Under the pieces are notes generated by a model. That model saw nothing but the letters and a program-made list of their open reading frames with translations, was not told the origin of the DNA and did not search any database. Of a stretch of 64,000 nucleotides of DNA, positions 51,830-60,360 are shown piece by piece. This DNA comes from Natronomonas sp. CBA1123 (GTDB lineage Archaea; Halobacteriota; Halobacteria; Halobacteriales; Haloarculaceae): the NCBI RefSeq assembly GCF_009741925.1, contig NZ_WPCC01000016.1, forward strand, positions 1 through 64,000, written 5' to 3'. Position 1 is the first letter of the stretch. Each line of letters opens with the position of its first letter. A program made the translations under genes and the position numbers.

Positions 51830-53228
51830 CGGACTCACCTCCGTCTGCCGCCGCCGACTCCCGCTTCCGCGGCGTGCGGTCGCTGAGGTCGATGCTCGCG
51901 GCGATTTCCTTCCGGTGGCCCAAGAGGCCATCCGAGCGGTTCTGCATCAGATACACCAACACCGCCCCGAGGAAGACGAACTTCAGCGTCGAGACGTTGT
52001 CGATGGTGTAGCCGAGCCACGCCAGGGGGTTCAGCGACACCACCGCGGCGTAGAACGTGGTCGGCGACGGGAGCGACCCGAAGACCGACGTGACGAGCAC
52101 TTCGACGATTCGGGCGAGTTGCCGCGGCCCCTCGAAGAGGAACGCGGCGAAGACCGCCCCACCGATGACGCTGCCGGTGTTCGAGCCGGCGCCGCCGACG
52201 ATGAGCGCCGTGAATATGTAGAACGTCACAATCGGTCGGAACGTGTTGGGGTTGACGAAGCCGAAAGAGCCTTGCCAGAGGATGCCGCCGAGGCCCATCA
52301 GCGCACAACCGACCATGAACACCTTGACCTTGAACCAGCGGGTGTCTTTCCCGAGCGATTGGGCGACGAGTTCGTCCTCTCGGATTGCCTTCAGCACGCG
52401 ACCGAACGGCGAATTGCCGATACGGACCAACAGCACGTAGTACAGGGTTACGACGACGAGCAACAGGAAGAACGAGTACGTAGCGCCGTTGACGACGCTG
52501 GAGTTGACGCCGACGGATTCGGCAGCAGCGTAGACGGCCGACCCCAACGCGTTGGGGTCACCGCTCGGACCGTACAGGAGGTCACCAAGCGAGGTCGTCG
52601 AGTAGAGGAAATCCGCAGGCGAGGACGTCGGCGTGTTGATGCCTTGTCCCCCACCGGTACCGAACTGGATACCGAAGATATCGACGACGTTGTAGCCGCT
52701 CGCTTCGGGGTCCTGTACCGTCCCGGCGAAGTAACTCGCGTTGAGGACGAGGCGGATGATTTCGGAGAACCCGACGGTGACGATTGCGAGGTAGTCAGCA
52801 TCGAGTTGCAGCGCTGGAAGCGCCGCGATCCCGCCGACGAGGGCGGTGATGGCGACGGCACCGACGACGGCGACCGGAATCGGGAGTCCGAGGCCGGGCG
52901 GGGAGCCGGTCGCCGGGGCCGCGAGAATCGACATCGAGTAGACGCCGACGGCCATGAACCCCGCGATACCGATGTTGAACAGACCGGTGTACCCCCAATG
53001 GAGGTTCAGCGCCAGGGCCATGATGGCGTAAACCGCGATAAGGAACGTGATGTTCTGGAGGCTGTTCGCGACTGCTGGCAGTATCGCTGCGTTGTTCGCG
53101 ATTGCGAGGAACGTCTGTGCGAGAATGTAGAGGAGGTAGGTGAAAAGCAGGACTCCGGCGATGAGTTGTCTGTCGCTCTCCTTGACGGAGTCGGGAACCG
53201 CTCCCCACGCGCGTTGTGCGACACTCAT
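51822..53228 (-). CDS. livM: branched-chain amino acid permease LivM
   Basis: The 468-aa polytopic protein starts MSVAQRAWG, with helices AGVLLFTYLLYILAQ, MALALNLHWGYTGLFNIGIAGFMAVG and the LivM-type EAA-like stretch (RVLKAIREDELVAQSLGK). A large insertion of about 90 aa (DPEASGYNVVDIFGIQFG) lies between helices. It ends with an acidic, charged C-terminus (RESAAADGGESDE). Confidence 0.9.
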   Translation of the reverse strand: MSVAQRAWGAVPDSVKESDRQLIAGVLLFTYLLYILAQTFLAIANNAAILPAVANSLQNITFLIAVYAIMALALNLHWGYTGLFNIGIAGFMAVGVYSMSILAAPATGSPPGLGLPIPVAVVGAVAITALVGGIAALPALQLDADYLAIVTVGFSEIIRLVLNASYFAGTVQDPEASGYNVVDIFGIQFGTGGGQGINTPTSSPADFLYSTTSLGDLLYGPSGDPNALGSAVYAAAESVGVNSSVVNGATYSFFLLLVVVTLYYVLLVRIGNSPFGRVLKAIREDELVAQSLGKDTRWFKVKVFMVGCALMGLGGILWQGSFGFVNPNTFRPIVTFYIFTALIVGGAGSNTGSVIGGAVFAAFLFEGPRQLARIVEVLVTSVFGSLPSPTTFYAAVVSLNPLAWLGYTIDNVSTLKFVFLGAVLVYLMQNRSDGLLGHRKEIAASIDLSDRTPRKRESAAADGGESDE

Positions 53229-54361
53229 GCTGTTTTCACCCCGCCGAAGAGACCCTCGGGTCGGTACAGCAACACGAGAATCATCACGGAGAACGCCGCC
53301 ACGCGAGCGAAGTCGGAGGGAATCCACACGAGCGAGACTCGGGAGGCGATGCCGATGACGATGCCGCCGGCCATCGCGCCGTAGACACTCCCAATACCGC
53401 CCAAGATGACGCCGGCGAAGATGAGAAGCAGGAGCCGCCAACCGATGTTGAAGCTGAGCGTCCCGCGTTCGAGGACGATGAGAAAGCCTGCGATGCCAGC
53501 GAGGGCGCCGCCGATAATCCACGTCGCGCGGATGACGCGTTCCGTGGGGATGCCAGTGACCTGTGCGAGGTCCTTGTTGTCGGCCATCGCACGCATCGCT
53601 TTGCCGAGTTTGGTCCGCTGGAGCAGGAAGTGGATGCCGAACATCAACACGACGGCCGCGACGATGAGCGTCCCCTCGTGAAGGTTCATCGGAATCGTTC
53701 CGTCGCCAGTCGGAATCGCCACCTCCGGAATCGAGCCGGTGGCGGTCACGCCACGGGACCCGGTTCCGAAAATGAATACGATGGCGTAGCGGAGCGCGAG
53801 TGCGACCCCGATGGATGCGATGAGAAGCGGGATACCACCTTTATCGCGCATCGGTCGGTACACGATGCGGTCGAGAAACAGTGCGGTGAGTACGGCGCCG
53901 AGTCCCGCGAGGATAATGCCAACGACGATTGCCAGCGGCGAACTGAACGCCGAGACGAGCGACGGTGCCTGAATCATCAGGAGTCGACCGATGGGTTCCT
54001 CGACACCCAACGTGAAGGCGCCGACGAGGTACGCCGCAATCCAGCCGCTGAACGCACCGGTGGTGACGTAGTCCCCGTGTGCGAAGTTCGCGAAGTTGAG
54101 AATGCTGTACGTCATCGAAAGCCCGACGCCGGCGAGGCCGACGACGAGGCCGACGATTAATCCGTCGAGAAGGAACCGACCGAACGTCGAAACGGCGAGT
54201 GTGCCACCGATGACCTCGACGCCCATGAGTTCGACCGGAACGTTTGCGAGTCGTAACATGAGGTCGACGAACAGATACAGAAGTGCGACCCCGAGTAGGC
54301 CGACCGCCGGTCGCTCGACGAGGAGCCGTCTACCGTCCGAATATGTCTCAGCTACGTCCAT
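53225..54361 (-). CDS. livH: branched-chain amino acid permease LivH
   Basis: The 378-aa polytopic permease has SMTYSILNFANFAHGDYVTTGAF, typical LivH, and the cytoplasmic EAA loop LGKAMRAMADNKDLAQVTGI. It has a relatively long N-terminal cytoplasmic/first-helix region (about 60 aa). It is the first gene of the operon livH-livM-livG-livF. Confidence 0.9.
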   Translation of the reverse strand: MDVAETYSDGRRLLVERPAVGLLGVALLYLFVDLMLRLANVPVELMGVEVIGGTLAVSTFGRFLLDGLIVGLVVGLAGVGLSMTYSILNFANFAHGDYVTTGAFSGWIAAYLVGAFTLGVEEPIGRLLMIQAPSLVSAFSSPLAIVVGIILAGLGAVLTALFLDRIVYRPMRDKGGIPLLIASIGVALALRYAIVFIFGTGSRGVTATGSIPEVAIPTGDGTIPMNLHEGTLIVAAVVLMFGIHFLLQRTKLGKAMRAMADNKDLAQVTGIPTERVIRATWIIGGALAGIAGFLIVLERGTLSFNIGWRLLLLIFAGVILGGIGSVYGAMAGGIVIGIASRVSLVWIPSDFARVAAFSVMILVLLYRPEGLFGGVKTA

Positions 54362-54398
54362 GGCTCTTTTTCACGCAGTACCTTCGGAATTCGGAGCA

Positions 54399-54408
54399 CT
54401 AAATAAAC
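54399..54408 (-). promoter_or_regulatory. probable TATA box of livH operon
   Basis: GTTTATTTAG on the minus strand lies about 40 nt before the livH ATG at 54361. This divergent spacer also serves pgk. Confidence 0.4.
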
Positions 54409-54552
54409 CGGCGGTACCGACCAACGCGGTTGTAATGAACCCTCGGAGATGCACGGCAGTCGACGGTACTCGACGGCAACAGACGACGCCGACCGCGAGT
54501 GGGGTTGGGGGAGAACAAAACGCCTATGCGGGCGCCGTGGGCACGGGGAGAT

Positions 54553-55743
54553 ATGATACGGACGCTCGACGACCTCGACGCCGAGGGTAAGGCGCTCGGG
54601 GTTCGCGTCGACATCAACAGTCCGATTGACGGGGACGGACTCGCCGACGACGCCCGGATTCGCGCCCACGTAGACACCATCGAAGAACTGTGTCGCCGCG
54701 GGGGTCGCGTCGCCTTGCTCGCCCATCAGGGTCGGCCCGGCGGCGACGACTTCTCTGACCTCTCGACCCACGCCGAACGGTTGGACGAACTCCTCGAGGC
54801 GCCGGTCGGCTACTGTGACGCCACCTTCACTGCGGCCGCACGCGAACGCGTGGCCGACCTCGACGACGGCGAGGTCGTTCTTCTGGAGAACACCCGTTTT
54901 TACTCCGAGGAGTACATGTCCTTCGACCCCGCCGAAGCCGCCGAGACGTATCTCGTCGAGAAACTCGTCCCCGCACTCGATGCCTACGTCAACGACGCCT
55001 TCGCGGCCTCTCACCGTCGACAGCCCTCTATCGTCGGCTTTCCGAAAGTGCTCCCCTCCTACGCCGGCCGCGTCATGGAACGCGAACTGGACGTGCTCGG
55101 CAACATCTCAGAGAGCCCGGAACCGCGCGTGTACGTCCTCGGCGGCGCGAAGGTGGACGACTCCATCGAGGTCGCTCGGTCGGTACTCGAACGCGGCCTC
55201 GCCGACTCGGTGCTTACCGCCGGCATCGTCGGCAACGCCTTCTTACTCGCCGACGGCGTCTCTCTCGGGGCAGCCTCGGCGGCCGTCGTCAACGAGCGGA
55301 GCCACGACGCCGTGAAGGGCGCCGGCGACCTCCTCGACGACTTCAGCCACCGCATCTACATGCCACGGGACGTGGCCATCGAGCGGAACGGCGAACGCGT
55401 CGAACTCGACCTCGAGGACCTCCCCGCCGAGAACCCCGCGATGGACATCGGTGCTCGGACGCTGGCCGCCTACGCCGACATCCTCGAAGACGCGGGAACG
55501 GCCATCCTCAACGGCCCCGCGGGCGTCTACGAAGACGACCGCTTCGAGCTGGGTACCCGAGAGCTGTACACCGCGGCCACGCGCTCGGAGATGAGCATCG
55601 TCGGCGGCGGCGACACGGCCGCTGCGCTGCGACGCCTCGGCGTCGGCGGGTTCGACCACGTCTCCACCGGCGGCGGCGCCGCACTCAACATGTTGACCGG
55701 CGGGTCGCTCATCGGCGTCGACGTGTTGAACGACCAGTCGTGA
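54553..55743 (+). CDS. pgk: phosphoglycerate kinase
   Basis: The 396-aa protein has the PGK signature RVDINSPIDGDG (N-terminal), the substrate-binding HQGRPGG region, VNDAFAASHRRQ, and the ATP-side GGGDTAAALRRLG and STGGGAALNML motifs. It catalyses 1,3-bisphosphoglycerate + ADP to 3-phosphoglycerate + ATP. The ATG at 54553 is preferred because it starts MIRTLDDLD. The last bases overlap the acetyltransferase start. Confidence 0.95.
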   Translation: MIRTLDDLDAEGKALGVRVDINSPIDGDGLADDARIRAHVDTIEELCRRGGRVALLAHQGRPGGDDFSDLSTHAERLDELLEAPVGYCDATFTAAARERVADLDDGEVVLLENTRFYSEEYMSFDPAEAAETYLVEKLVPALDAYVNDAFAASHRRQPSIVGFPKVLPSYAGRVMERELDVLGNISESPEPRVYVLGGAKVDDSIEVARSVLERGLADSVLTAGIVGNAFLLADGVSLGAASAAVVNERSHDAVKGAGDLLDDFSHRIYMPRDVAIERNGERVELDLEDLPAENPAMDIGARTLAAYADILEDAGTAILNGPAGVYEDDRFELGTRELYTAATRSEMSIVGGGDTAAALRRLGVGGFDHVSTGGGAALNMLTGGSLIGVDVLNDQS

Positions 55744-56246
55744 CCGCGACGTGTCCGTCGGACGTGACCATCGGGGGTGCCGAAAGCGACGACGCCGCCC
55801 GACTGGCCGACATCTGGGTCGACCTCGCGACGGACCAGCGGGCACACGGTTCGAACCTCCTTCCAGCGGAGAACCGCAACCGGGTCCGTGAGGCGATGCT
55901 CCAGCATATCGTCACGGATACCGTTCTCGTGGCTCGACGCGAGGGCACAATCGTCGGCTTCGTCACGTTCGGCAGAGAAACCGAGCATTACGAGCAGGAC
56001 GTCCACCGCGGCGTCGTCCACAACATCTACGTCACCGAGGGCAACCGCGGGGCGGGAATCGGAGCCGCGCTGCTGGCCCGCGCTGAGGCGGCGCTTTCGG
56101 AGATGGGCGTCGACGCCGTTGCGCTGCAGGCAATGGCGAAAAACGACGACGCCCGTCGGTTCTACCGACGGCACGGCTACCACCCCCACCGAGTCGAGTT
56201 CGAAAAGTCGACCGAAAGCGACACTCTCACTACGGGCGACGAATAA
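55740..56246 (+). CDS. GNAT-family N-acetyltransferase
   Basis: The 168-aa protein has the GNAT acetyl-CoA motif: VHNIYVTEGNRGAGIGAALLARAEAAL, followed by ALQAMAKNDDARRFYRRHGY. The start is a GTG overlapping the pgk stop by 4 nt, so it is co-translated with pgk. The substrate is unknown. Confidence 0.87.
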   Translation: MTATCPSDVTIGGAESDDAARLADIWVDLATDQRAHGSNLLPAENRNRVREAMLQHIVTDTVLVARREGTIVGFVTFGRETEHYEQDVHRGVVHNIYVTEGNRGAGIGAALLARAEAALSEMGVDAVALQAMAKNDDARRFYRRHGYHPHRVEFEKSTESDTLTTGDE

Positions 56247-56257
56247 GACGCGAACGC

Positions 56258-56331
56258 GCCAGGGGAGCTTGGGTGGTTCAAGCACCCGACTTGTAATCGG
56301 GAGTTCGAGGGTTCAAATCCCTCCCCTGGCT
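56258..56331 (+). tRNA. tRNA-Thr (anticodon TGT)
   Basis: The 74-nt gene folds as a cloverleaf: acceptor GCCAGGG/CCCTGGC, anticodon stem CCCGA/TCGGG with loop CTTGTAA (anticodon TGT), T-arm GAGGG-TTCAAAT-CCCTC. The discriminator base is T. An acquired-looking A+T-richer stretch with a lipoprotein gene follows it. Confidence 0.95.
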
Positions 56332-56545
56332 TGTTTTCTCGCGTTCGAAGCCCCCAAAAGGCTGTTTTCAGCACTTCAGAGAAGTCAGTGTAATGAGTAC
56401 CTCACAACGTCTCCTCGGTCGGCCGTTTTGAATAGCGCGGACGTTTTCATTTCTTGGGAAGTACCCACTCGGATTTGATTTAGAGGAATAATCGTTTAGT
56501 ATGTCTAAGAGGGCTTCTTGGCGTCAGCGAACATCGAACTACAAC

Positions 56546-57295
56546 ATGTGGAGTCGGCGGAATTACCTCGTGGCGACAGTCGGGGTAGCAGCACTAAGCG
56601 GGTGTACGGGAGACACTGGTAACGGGACAACCGAACCGGAAGGCGAGGAAGAAGAGGAAGAAGGGGAAGGAGAGGAAGAACGACCAGAGGGAGTCTCAGC
56701 GGAGGAATTCGAAAGCGGCCCCGTGCCTGACGTGTACATGTCTGCGACATCGCTGGGAAACGAACAACGCAATCCCGACGAGTTAAGCTCGAAATCGGAC
56801 GTCGGCTTCTCCGAATACGAGGAGGCTCTGGAGAACGACGCACACCAGCCTGGGACGTGCTGTGCGAACTGTGCCGACTACATCGTGGACAAGAACGGAG
56901 ACACGTTCGGTGCCTGTGTGGAGGTCGAGGGGTACATCGACGGTGCGGACTGGTGTGTGATTTACGAGGCGTTGCCCGAACCTGAAGTCCCCGAGGGGAT
57001 GTCCGAAGCGGAGCTTGCGACAGCCGAGGTGCCTGAGGAGTACCGGACGGCGAGTTCGCAGGCTGGTGAGGAACGCAATCCCGACGAACTGCAGAGTCAA
57101 GAAGCCGTGAGCCTGATGGAGTCCGTCGATGCCATCGCGGACGGGCCCGCTCAACCGGGACAATCATGTGGGAACTGTGCGGAATTTATCCCGGACGAGA
57201 ACGGCGACATGTGGGGCGCCTGTGCGAAGGTTGAGGGGTACATCGCAGTCGAAGATTGGTGTACTATCTGGGAACACGTCAGCGAAGAGGCCTGA
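56546..57295 (+). CDS. Tat-type lipoprotein with two tandem HiPIP-like domains
   Basis: The 249-aa protein (ATG at 56546) starts MWSRRNYLV and has lipobox LSGC with Cys20. An acidic linker follows (residues 30-50). Two repeats of about 90 aa then appear: C106-x2-C109-x14-C124-x12-C137 and C208-x2-C211-x14-C226-x12-C239. The third and fourth Cys lie in CVEVEGYI-DGADWC and CAKVEGYI-AVEDWC, near the HiPIP rule C-x(6-9)-[LIVM]-x3-G-[YW]-C-x2-[FYW]; the conserved Gly is Asp. This predicts two [4Fe-4S] clusters in one lipid-anchored electron carrier. It follows tRNA-Thr and the region is lower in G+C, suggesting transfer. Confidence 0.72.
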   Translation: MWSRRNYLVATVGVAALSGCTGDTGNGTTEPEGEEEEEEGEGEEERPEGVSAEEFESGPVPDVYMSATSLGNEQRNPDELSSKSDVGFSEYEEALENDAHQPGTCCANCADYIVDKNGDTFGACVEVEGYIDGADWCVIYEALPEPEVPEGMSEAELATAEVPEEYRTASSQAGEERNPDELQSQEAVSLMESVDAIADGPAQPGQSCGNCAEFIPDENGDMWGACAKVEGYIAVEDWCTIWEHVSEEA

Positions 57296-57364
57296 GTGCC
57301 GTCGTGAGAGACGGAGTCACGATTCGAGGGCAGGAACCGACGACCGCGAACGGAGGCGGACCGT

Positions 57365-57382
57365 CTCCGGGCGAACCCGGAG
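57365..57382 (+). other. GC-rich hairpin downstream of the HiPIP-like gene
   Basis: CTCCGGG-CGAA-CCCGGAG forms a perfect 7-bp stem with a four-base loop. It has no T-run, so it may be a processing or stability element rather than a terminator. The whole 57296-57561 gap has no gene. Confidence 0.35.
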
Positions 57383-57561
57383 CGGTCGGACGCCGACGGC
57401 AGCACGACGGTGGTAATGGTTATCCGTAGTGTCGGCGCCCATCGTTCATTAGGACCCGAGCAGCCTAATTCCCTTGCCACGTATTGACGGGTGATTAAAC
57501 GTGTCTGCTCGGTCAGAGCGGAATCGGTTCGGTTTTGAACGCGGCCGGCGGAGTCGACGGT

Positions 57562-57768
57562 ATGACAACGGACGACGACCAACCGGAGATACCCATCGTC
57601 TGTTCGGACTGCGGGACGCGGACGAAGATACCGTTCTCGGAGGTCGAAGACGCGGTCGCACGTCACAACGAACAGCTACACGACGGCGACGCCGTCGCGG
57701 AGGTCGACCCCGACGTGTTCGACCAACTGGCCGACTACGTCGCCGAAGACCTCGGATTGCTGGAGTAG
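57562..57768 (+). CDS. small zinc-knuckle protein, 68 aa
   Basis: The product starts MTTDDDQPEIP and has a CSDCG knuckle (one CxxC) followed by helix-rich sequence (VEDAVARHNEQLHDGD ... FDQLADYVAEDLGLLE). With only two cysteines, it may bind zinc as a dimer or use His. The family is unrecognised; many haloarchaea have a similar small protein. Confidence 0.65.
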   Translation: MTTDDDQPEIPIVCSDCGTRTKIPFSEVEDAVARHNEQLHDGDAVAEVDPDVFDQLADYVAEDLGLLE

Positions 57769-57777
57769 TCGGGTCGG

Positions 57778-60042
57778 TTACTCCTCGCTCCGTTCTCCGA
57801 ACAGTCGCTCCCGAAGCGTTCGATCGTGTTTCTTTTCGGCGATAAGCACCGAACAGTCCACGTCGTTGAGGACTCCGAGGACTAGCGAATCGCTGGCGAG
57901 ACGGGAGATGACGCCACGTCCGGCAGCGCCGATGACCAACAGCGTGGCGTCCTCGGCCGCCTCGGCGATAGCGGGTTCGACCGGTCCGGTCTCAGGCCGG
58001 AGGATGGCGTCTTCGAGGTCGTGCTCGGCGGCCCACGACTGGAGGAACTCGCGGGCTTCCTCGCGGTCGCCGGCGGCGTGGAACAGCGTCACTTCGGCGT
58101 CGAACTCCGATTGGAACACCTTCGCGACGGCCGCCGAGAGGTCGGAGTTCGGCCCACCGGCAGTCGGCAGGAGGATACGCGAGGGGTCGAAGCCACGGTC
58201 CCGGAACACGAGGAAGTCACACGGCAGGGAGTTGGCGAGTTCGTCGACGAGTCCCTCGCTGCGGTGTGGTGCGTCGTGGGAGCGTTCTCCCCATCCCATG
58301 ATGGTGAGGTCGGCGCCGTAGCGCCGGGCAGCGTCGAACACCTCCTCGAACCGCCGGTGTGAGAGGACGGTGTGGGTCTCGATGTCTGCGCCGAACGTTT
58401 CGGCGTCCGCGCGGGCGTCCTCGAGTATCTGACGCGCTGCTTCGTGGTCGCCCTGTTCGCGGGCCGCCGCAAGCGAGGTCTGGTCGGGGACCTGCTCGAT
58501 GTGGACGGCGACGACGGTTCCGTCACGCTCGTTGGCGATGGCGCTTGCGAGGGTGATGAGTTCGGTCTCGTGTTCGGGGTTCGCCAGCGGCACCATCACG
58601 CGGAAGCTATCGCCTTCTGGCCGGACTGACGTAGCCGCCGACACCGCCGCGTCCGGGAGGTCCTCCGAGCGGTCGAGTATCCACGAGGCGAGAACGCCTG
58701 TCGATTCGACGCGGCTTCGTGCGTACACCAGATACCAGACGGCTGCGAAGGCGACGAACGCAACGGAGAGGACGATAACGCGCCACTCGATGTAGGCGAT
58801 GAGCGCAAAAGAGACGACCGCGCCCACAATCGGAACGACGGGGTAAAGCGGTACTTCGAAGTCCGGGTCGTAGCCCGGCGGGTCGGCCTCCCGCATGACG
58901 ATGAGCGCGAGGTTCAACAGGCCGTAAACGATTAGGTGAAGCACCGACCCCGCGGTCGCGAGCAGTTCGAGGTTCCCAACGAGCAGAAAAACGATGATGA
59001 GCGCTCCGGTGACGGCGATGGACTTGTACGGGGTTCCGAAACGGGGGTGGATATCGTTGAGTTCCGGGGTGATAATCTTCTCTCGACCCATCGCGAAGTT
59101 GATTCGTGACGACGAGAGAATGGAGGCGTTTGCCGAAGAGGCAGTCGCCAACAGCCCGCCGAGCAAGAGCAGTCCCGCACCGAGCGTTCCCAATCCGATA
59201 CCGAAGATTCCGTACTGGCCGAAGAGGAGTCGGGCGGCATCAACGACGGCGGTGTCGTTGCCGGCGACGAGTTCGTTCGGGACGGCCGCGAGCAACACCA
59301 AGAGGAACAGCGCGTAGACGACGGTAACGATAACGACGCTGCCGATGACGGCCCGCGGAAGGTTCCGACCAGGGTCTTTGATTTCCTCGGCGACGGACGT
59401 AATCTGGACGAATCCGAGATAGGAGACGAAGACGATGGCGGTCACCGGCAGTACTTCCGATGTCGTCCCGGGTGGAGCCAGCGGACGAAGGCTCTGGAGG
59501 TCCGCGTTGAACAGGCCGACGAGGGTGAACAGCCCCAGAATACCGAGCAACAGGAGGACGATGACGTTCTGGAGGCCGCCGGTCTCCTTGGCGCCGGCGT
59601 AGTTGACGCCGATGAACAGCAGCGCACCGATGAGACCGATAGTTTGGGCCGCGGACAGCGACAGCGGACCCAACGCGAGTGCGGGTGCGCCCACCAGCGT
59701 GTTGACGTACTCACCGAAGCCGTACATGTAGAACGCCGAGGCGAAGGCCAGCCCCATCCAGTTGGCCCACCCGCTGATGGACCCGAACAGCGGACCGAGC
59801 GCGCGATTGATGTAGAAGTACGCGCCGCCGGACTTCGGCATCGCGGTACCGAGTTCGGAGGCAGAAAGCGCGGTGAACAGCGCGATAATACCGCCGAGGA
59901 CGAACGTGGCCGCGGCGAGCGGTCCGGCCCGCATGACGGCGGTCCCGGGGAGGACGAAGATACCAGCACCAATCATCGTCCCGATACCGATGGTCAACGC
60001 GGCGAGCGGCCCGAGGTCCTTCGCGAGTTCCTCGTCGCTCAT
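57778..60042 (-). CDS. APC amino acid transporter fused to two Usp domains
   Basis: The 754-aa protein has an APC permease part (about residues 1-440; GIGTMIGAGIFVLPG, PKSGGAYFYINRALGP, twelve helices) and a soluble C-terminus with two UspA domains (FRVMVPLANPEHETEL; DPSRILLPTAGGPNS). It likely moves amino acids and is gated or regulated by the nucleotide-binding Usp parts, a fusion seen in other haloarchaea. Confidence 0.92.
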   Translation of the reverse strand: MSDEELAKDLGPLAALTIGIGTMIGAGIFVLPGTAVMRAGPLAAATFVLGGIIALFTALSASELGTAMPKSGGAYFYINRALGPLFGSISGWANWMGLAFASAFYMYGFGEYVNTLVGAPALALGPLSLSAAQTIGLIGALLFIGVNYAGAKETGGLQNVIVLLLLGILGLFTLVGLFNADLQSLRPLAPPGTTSEVLPVTAIVFVSYLGFVQITSVAEEIKDPGRNLPRAVIGSVVIVTVVYALFLLVLLAAVPNELVAGNDTAVVDAARLLFGQYGIFGIGLGTLGAGLLLLGGLLATASSANASILSSSRINFAMGREKIITPELNDIHPRFGTPYKSIAVTGALIIVFLLVGNLELLATAGSVLHLIVYGLLNLALIVMREADPPGYDPDFEVPLYPVVPIVGAVVSFALIAYIEWRVIVLSVAFVAFAAVWYLVYARSRVESTGVLASWILDRSEDLPDAAVSAATSVRPEGDSFRVMVPLANPEHETELITLASAIANERDGTVVAVHIEQVPDQTSLAAAREQGDHEAARQILEDARADAETFGADIETHTVLSHRRFEEVFDAARRYGADLTIMGWGERSHDAPHRSEGLVDELANSLPCDFLVFRDRGFDPSRILLPTAGGPNSDLSAAVAKVFQSEFDAEVTLFHAAGDREEAREFLQSWAAEHDLEDAILRPETGPVEPAIAEAAEDATLLVIGAAGRGVISRLASDSLVLGVLNDVDCSVLIAEKKHDRTLRERLFGERSEE

Positions 60043-60241
60043 CGGTCACCCGAACGCCCGCATCCACGGTTCATCCCTGTTACGGAGACGACTAGGTTCG
60101 GCATACTCGCCCTGAGGACTCGACGCGGTTTATATCTCACCAACTGCGAGCGAGGCGTGTGAGGAGCTCCCAAGTAAAGTCCGTTCTCAGAGCCTGAAAA
60201 ATCGAGCGCCGTTTAAGCGATTTCGGAACTAACCTTCTGGT

Positions 60242-60340
60242 ATGCATCTGGCCGCGAAGACTGGGTTGTTCGTGCTTACGGCCGTGGTGGTGGCATCGGT
60301 CGCCCTCGCCGTAACGTATCTCGGAACGACACTTGCCTAA
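60242..60340 (+). CDS. small membrane protein, 32 aa
   Basis: ATG at 60242 and TAA at 60338-60340 encode 32 residues starting MHLAAKTGLF, with one TM helix (LFVLTAVVVASVALAVTYL). A TTTAAGCG TATA-like box lies about 30 nt before. Short single-helix proteins of this kind are common in haloarchaea, but the evidence is only the ORF, the promoter and the hydrophobic profile. Confidence 0.5.
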   Translation: MHLAAKTGLFVLTAVVVASVALAVTYLGTTLA

Positions 60341-60360
60341 AGCCGGAAGAGGAGGTTCGA

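Noticed and set aside
51753-54160. Long plus-strand frames opposite livM and livH
   Set aside because: Antisense shadows, extremely charged and without a start signal.
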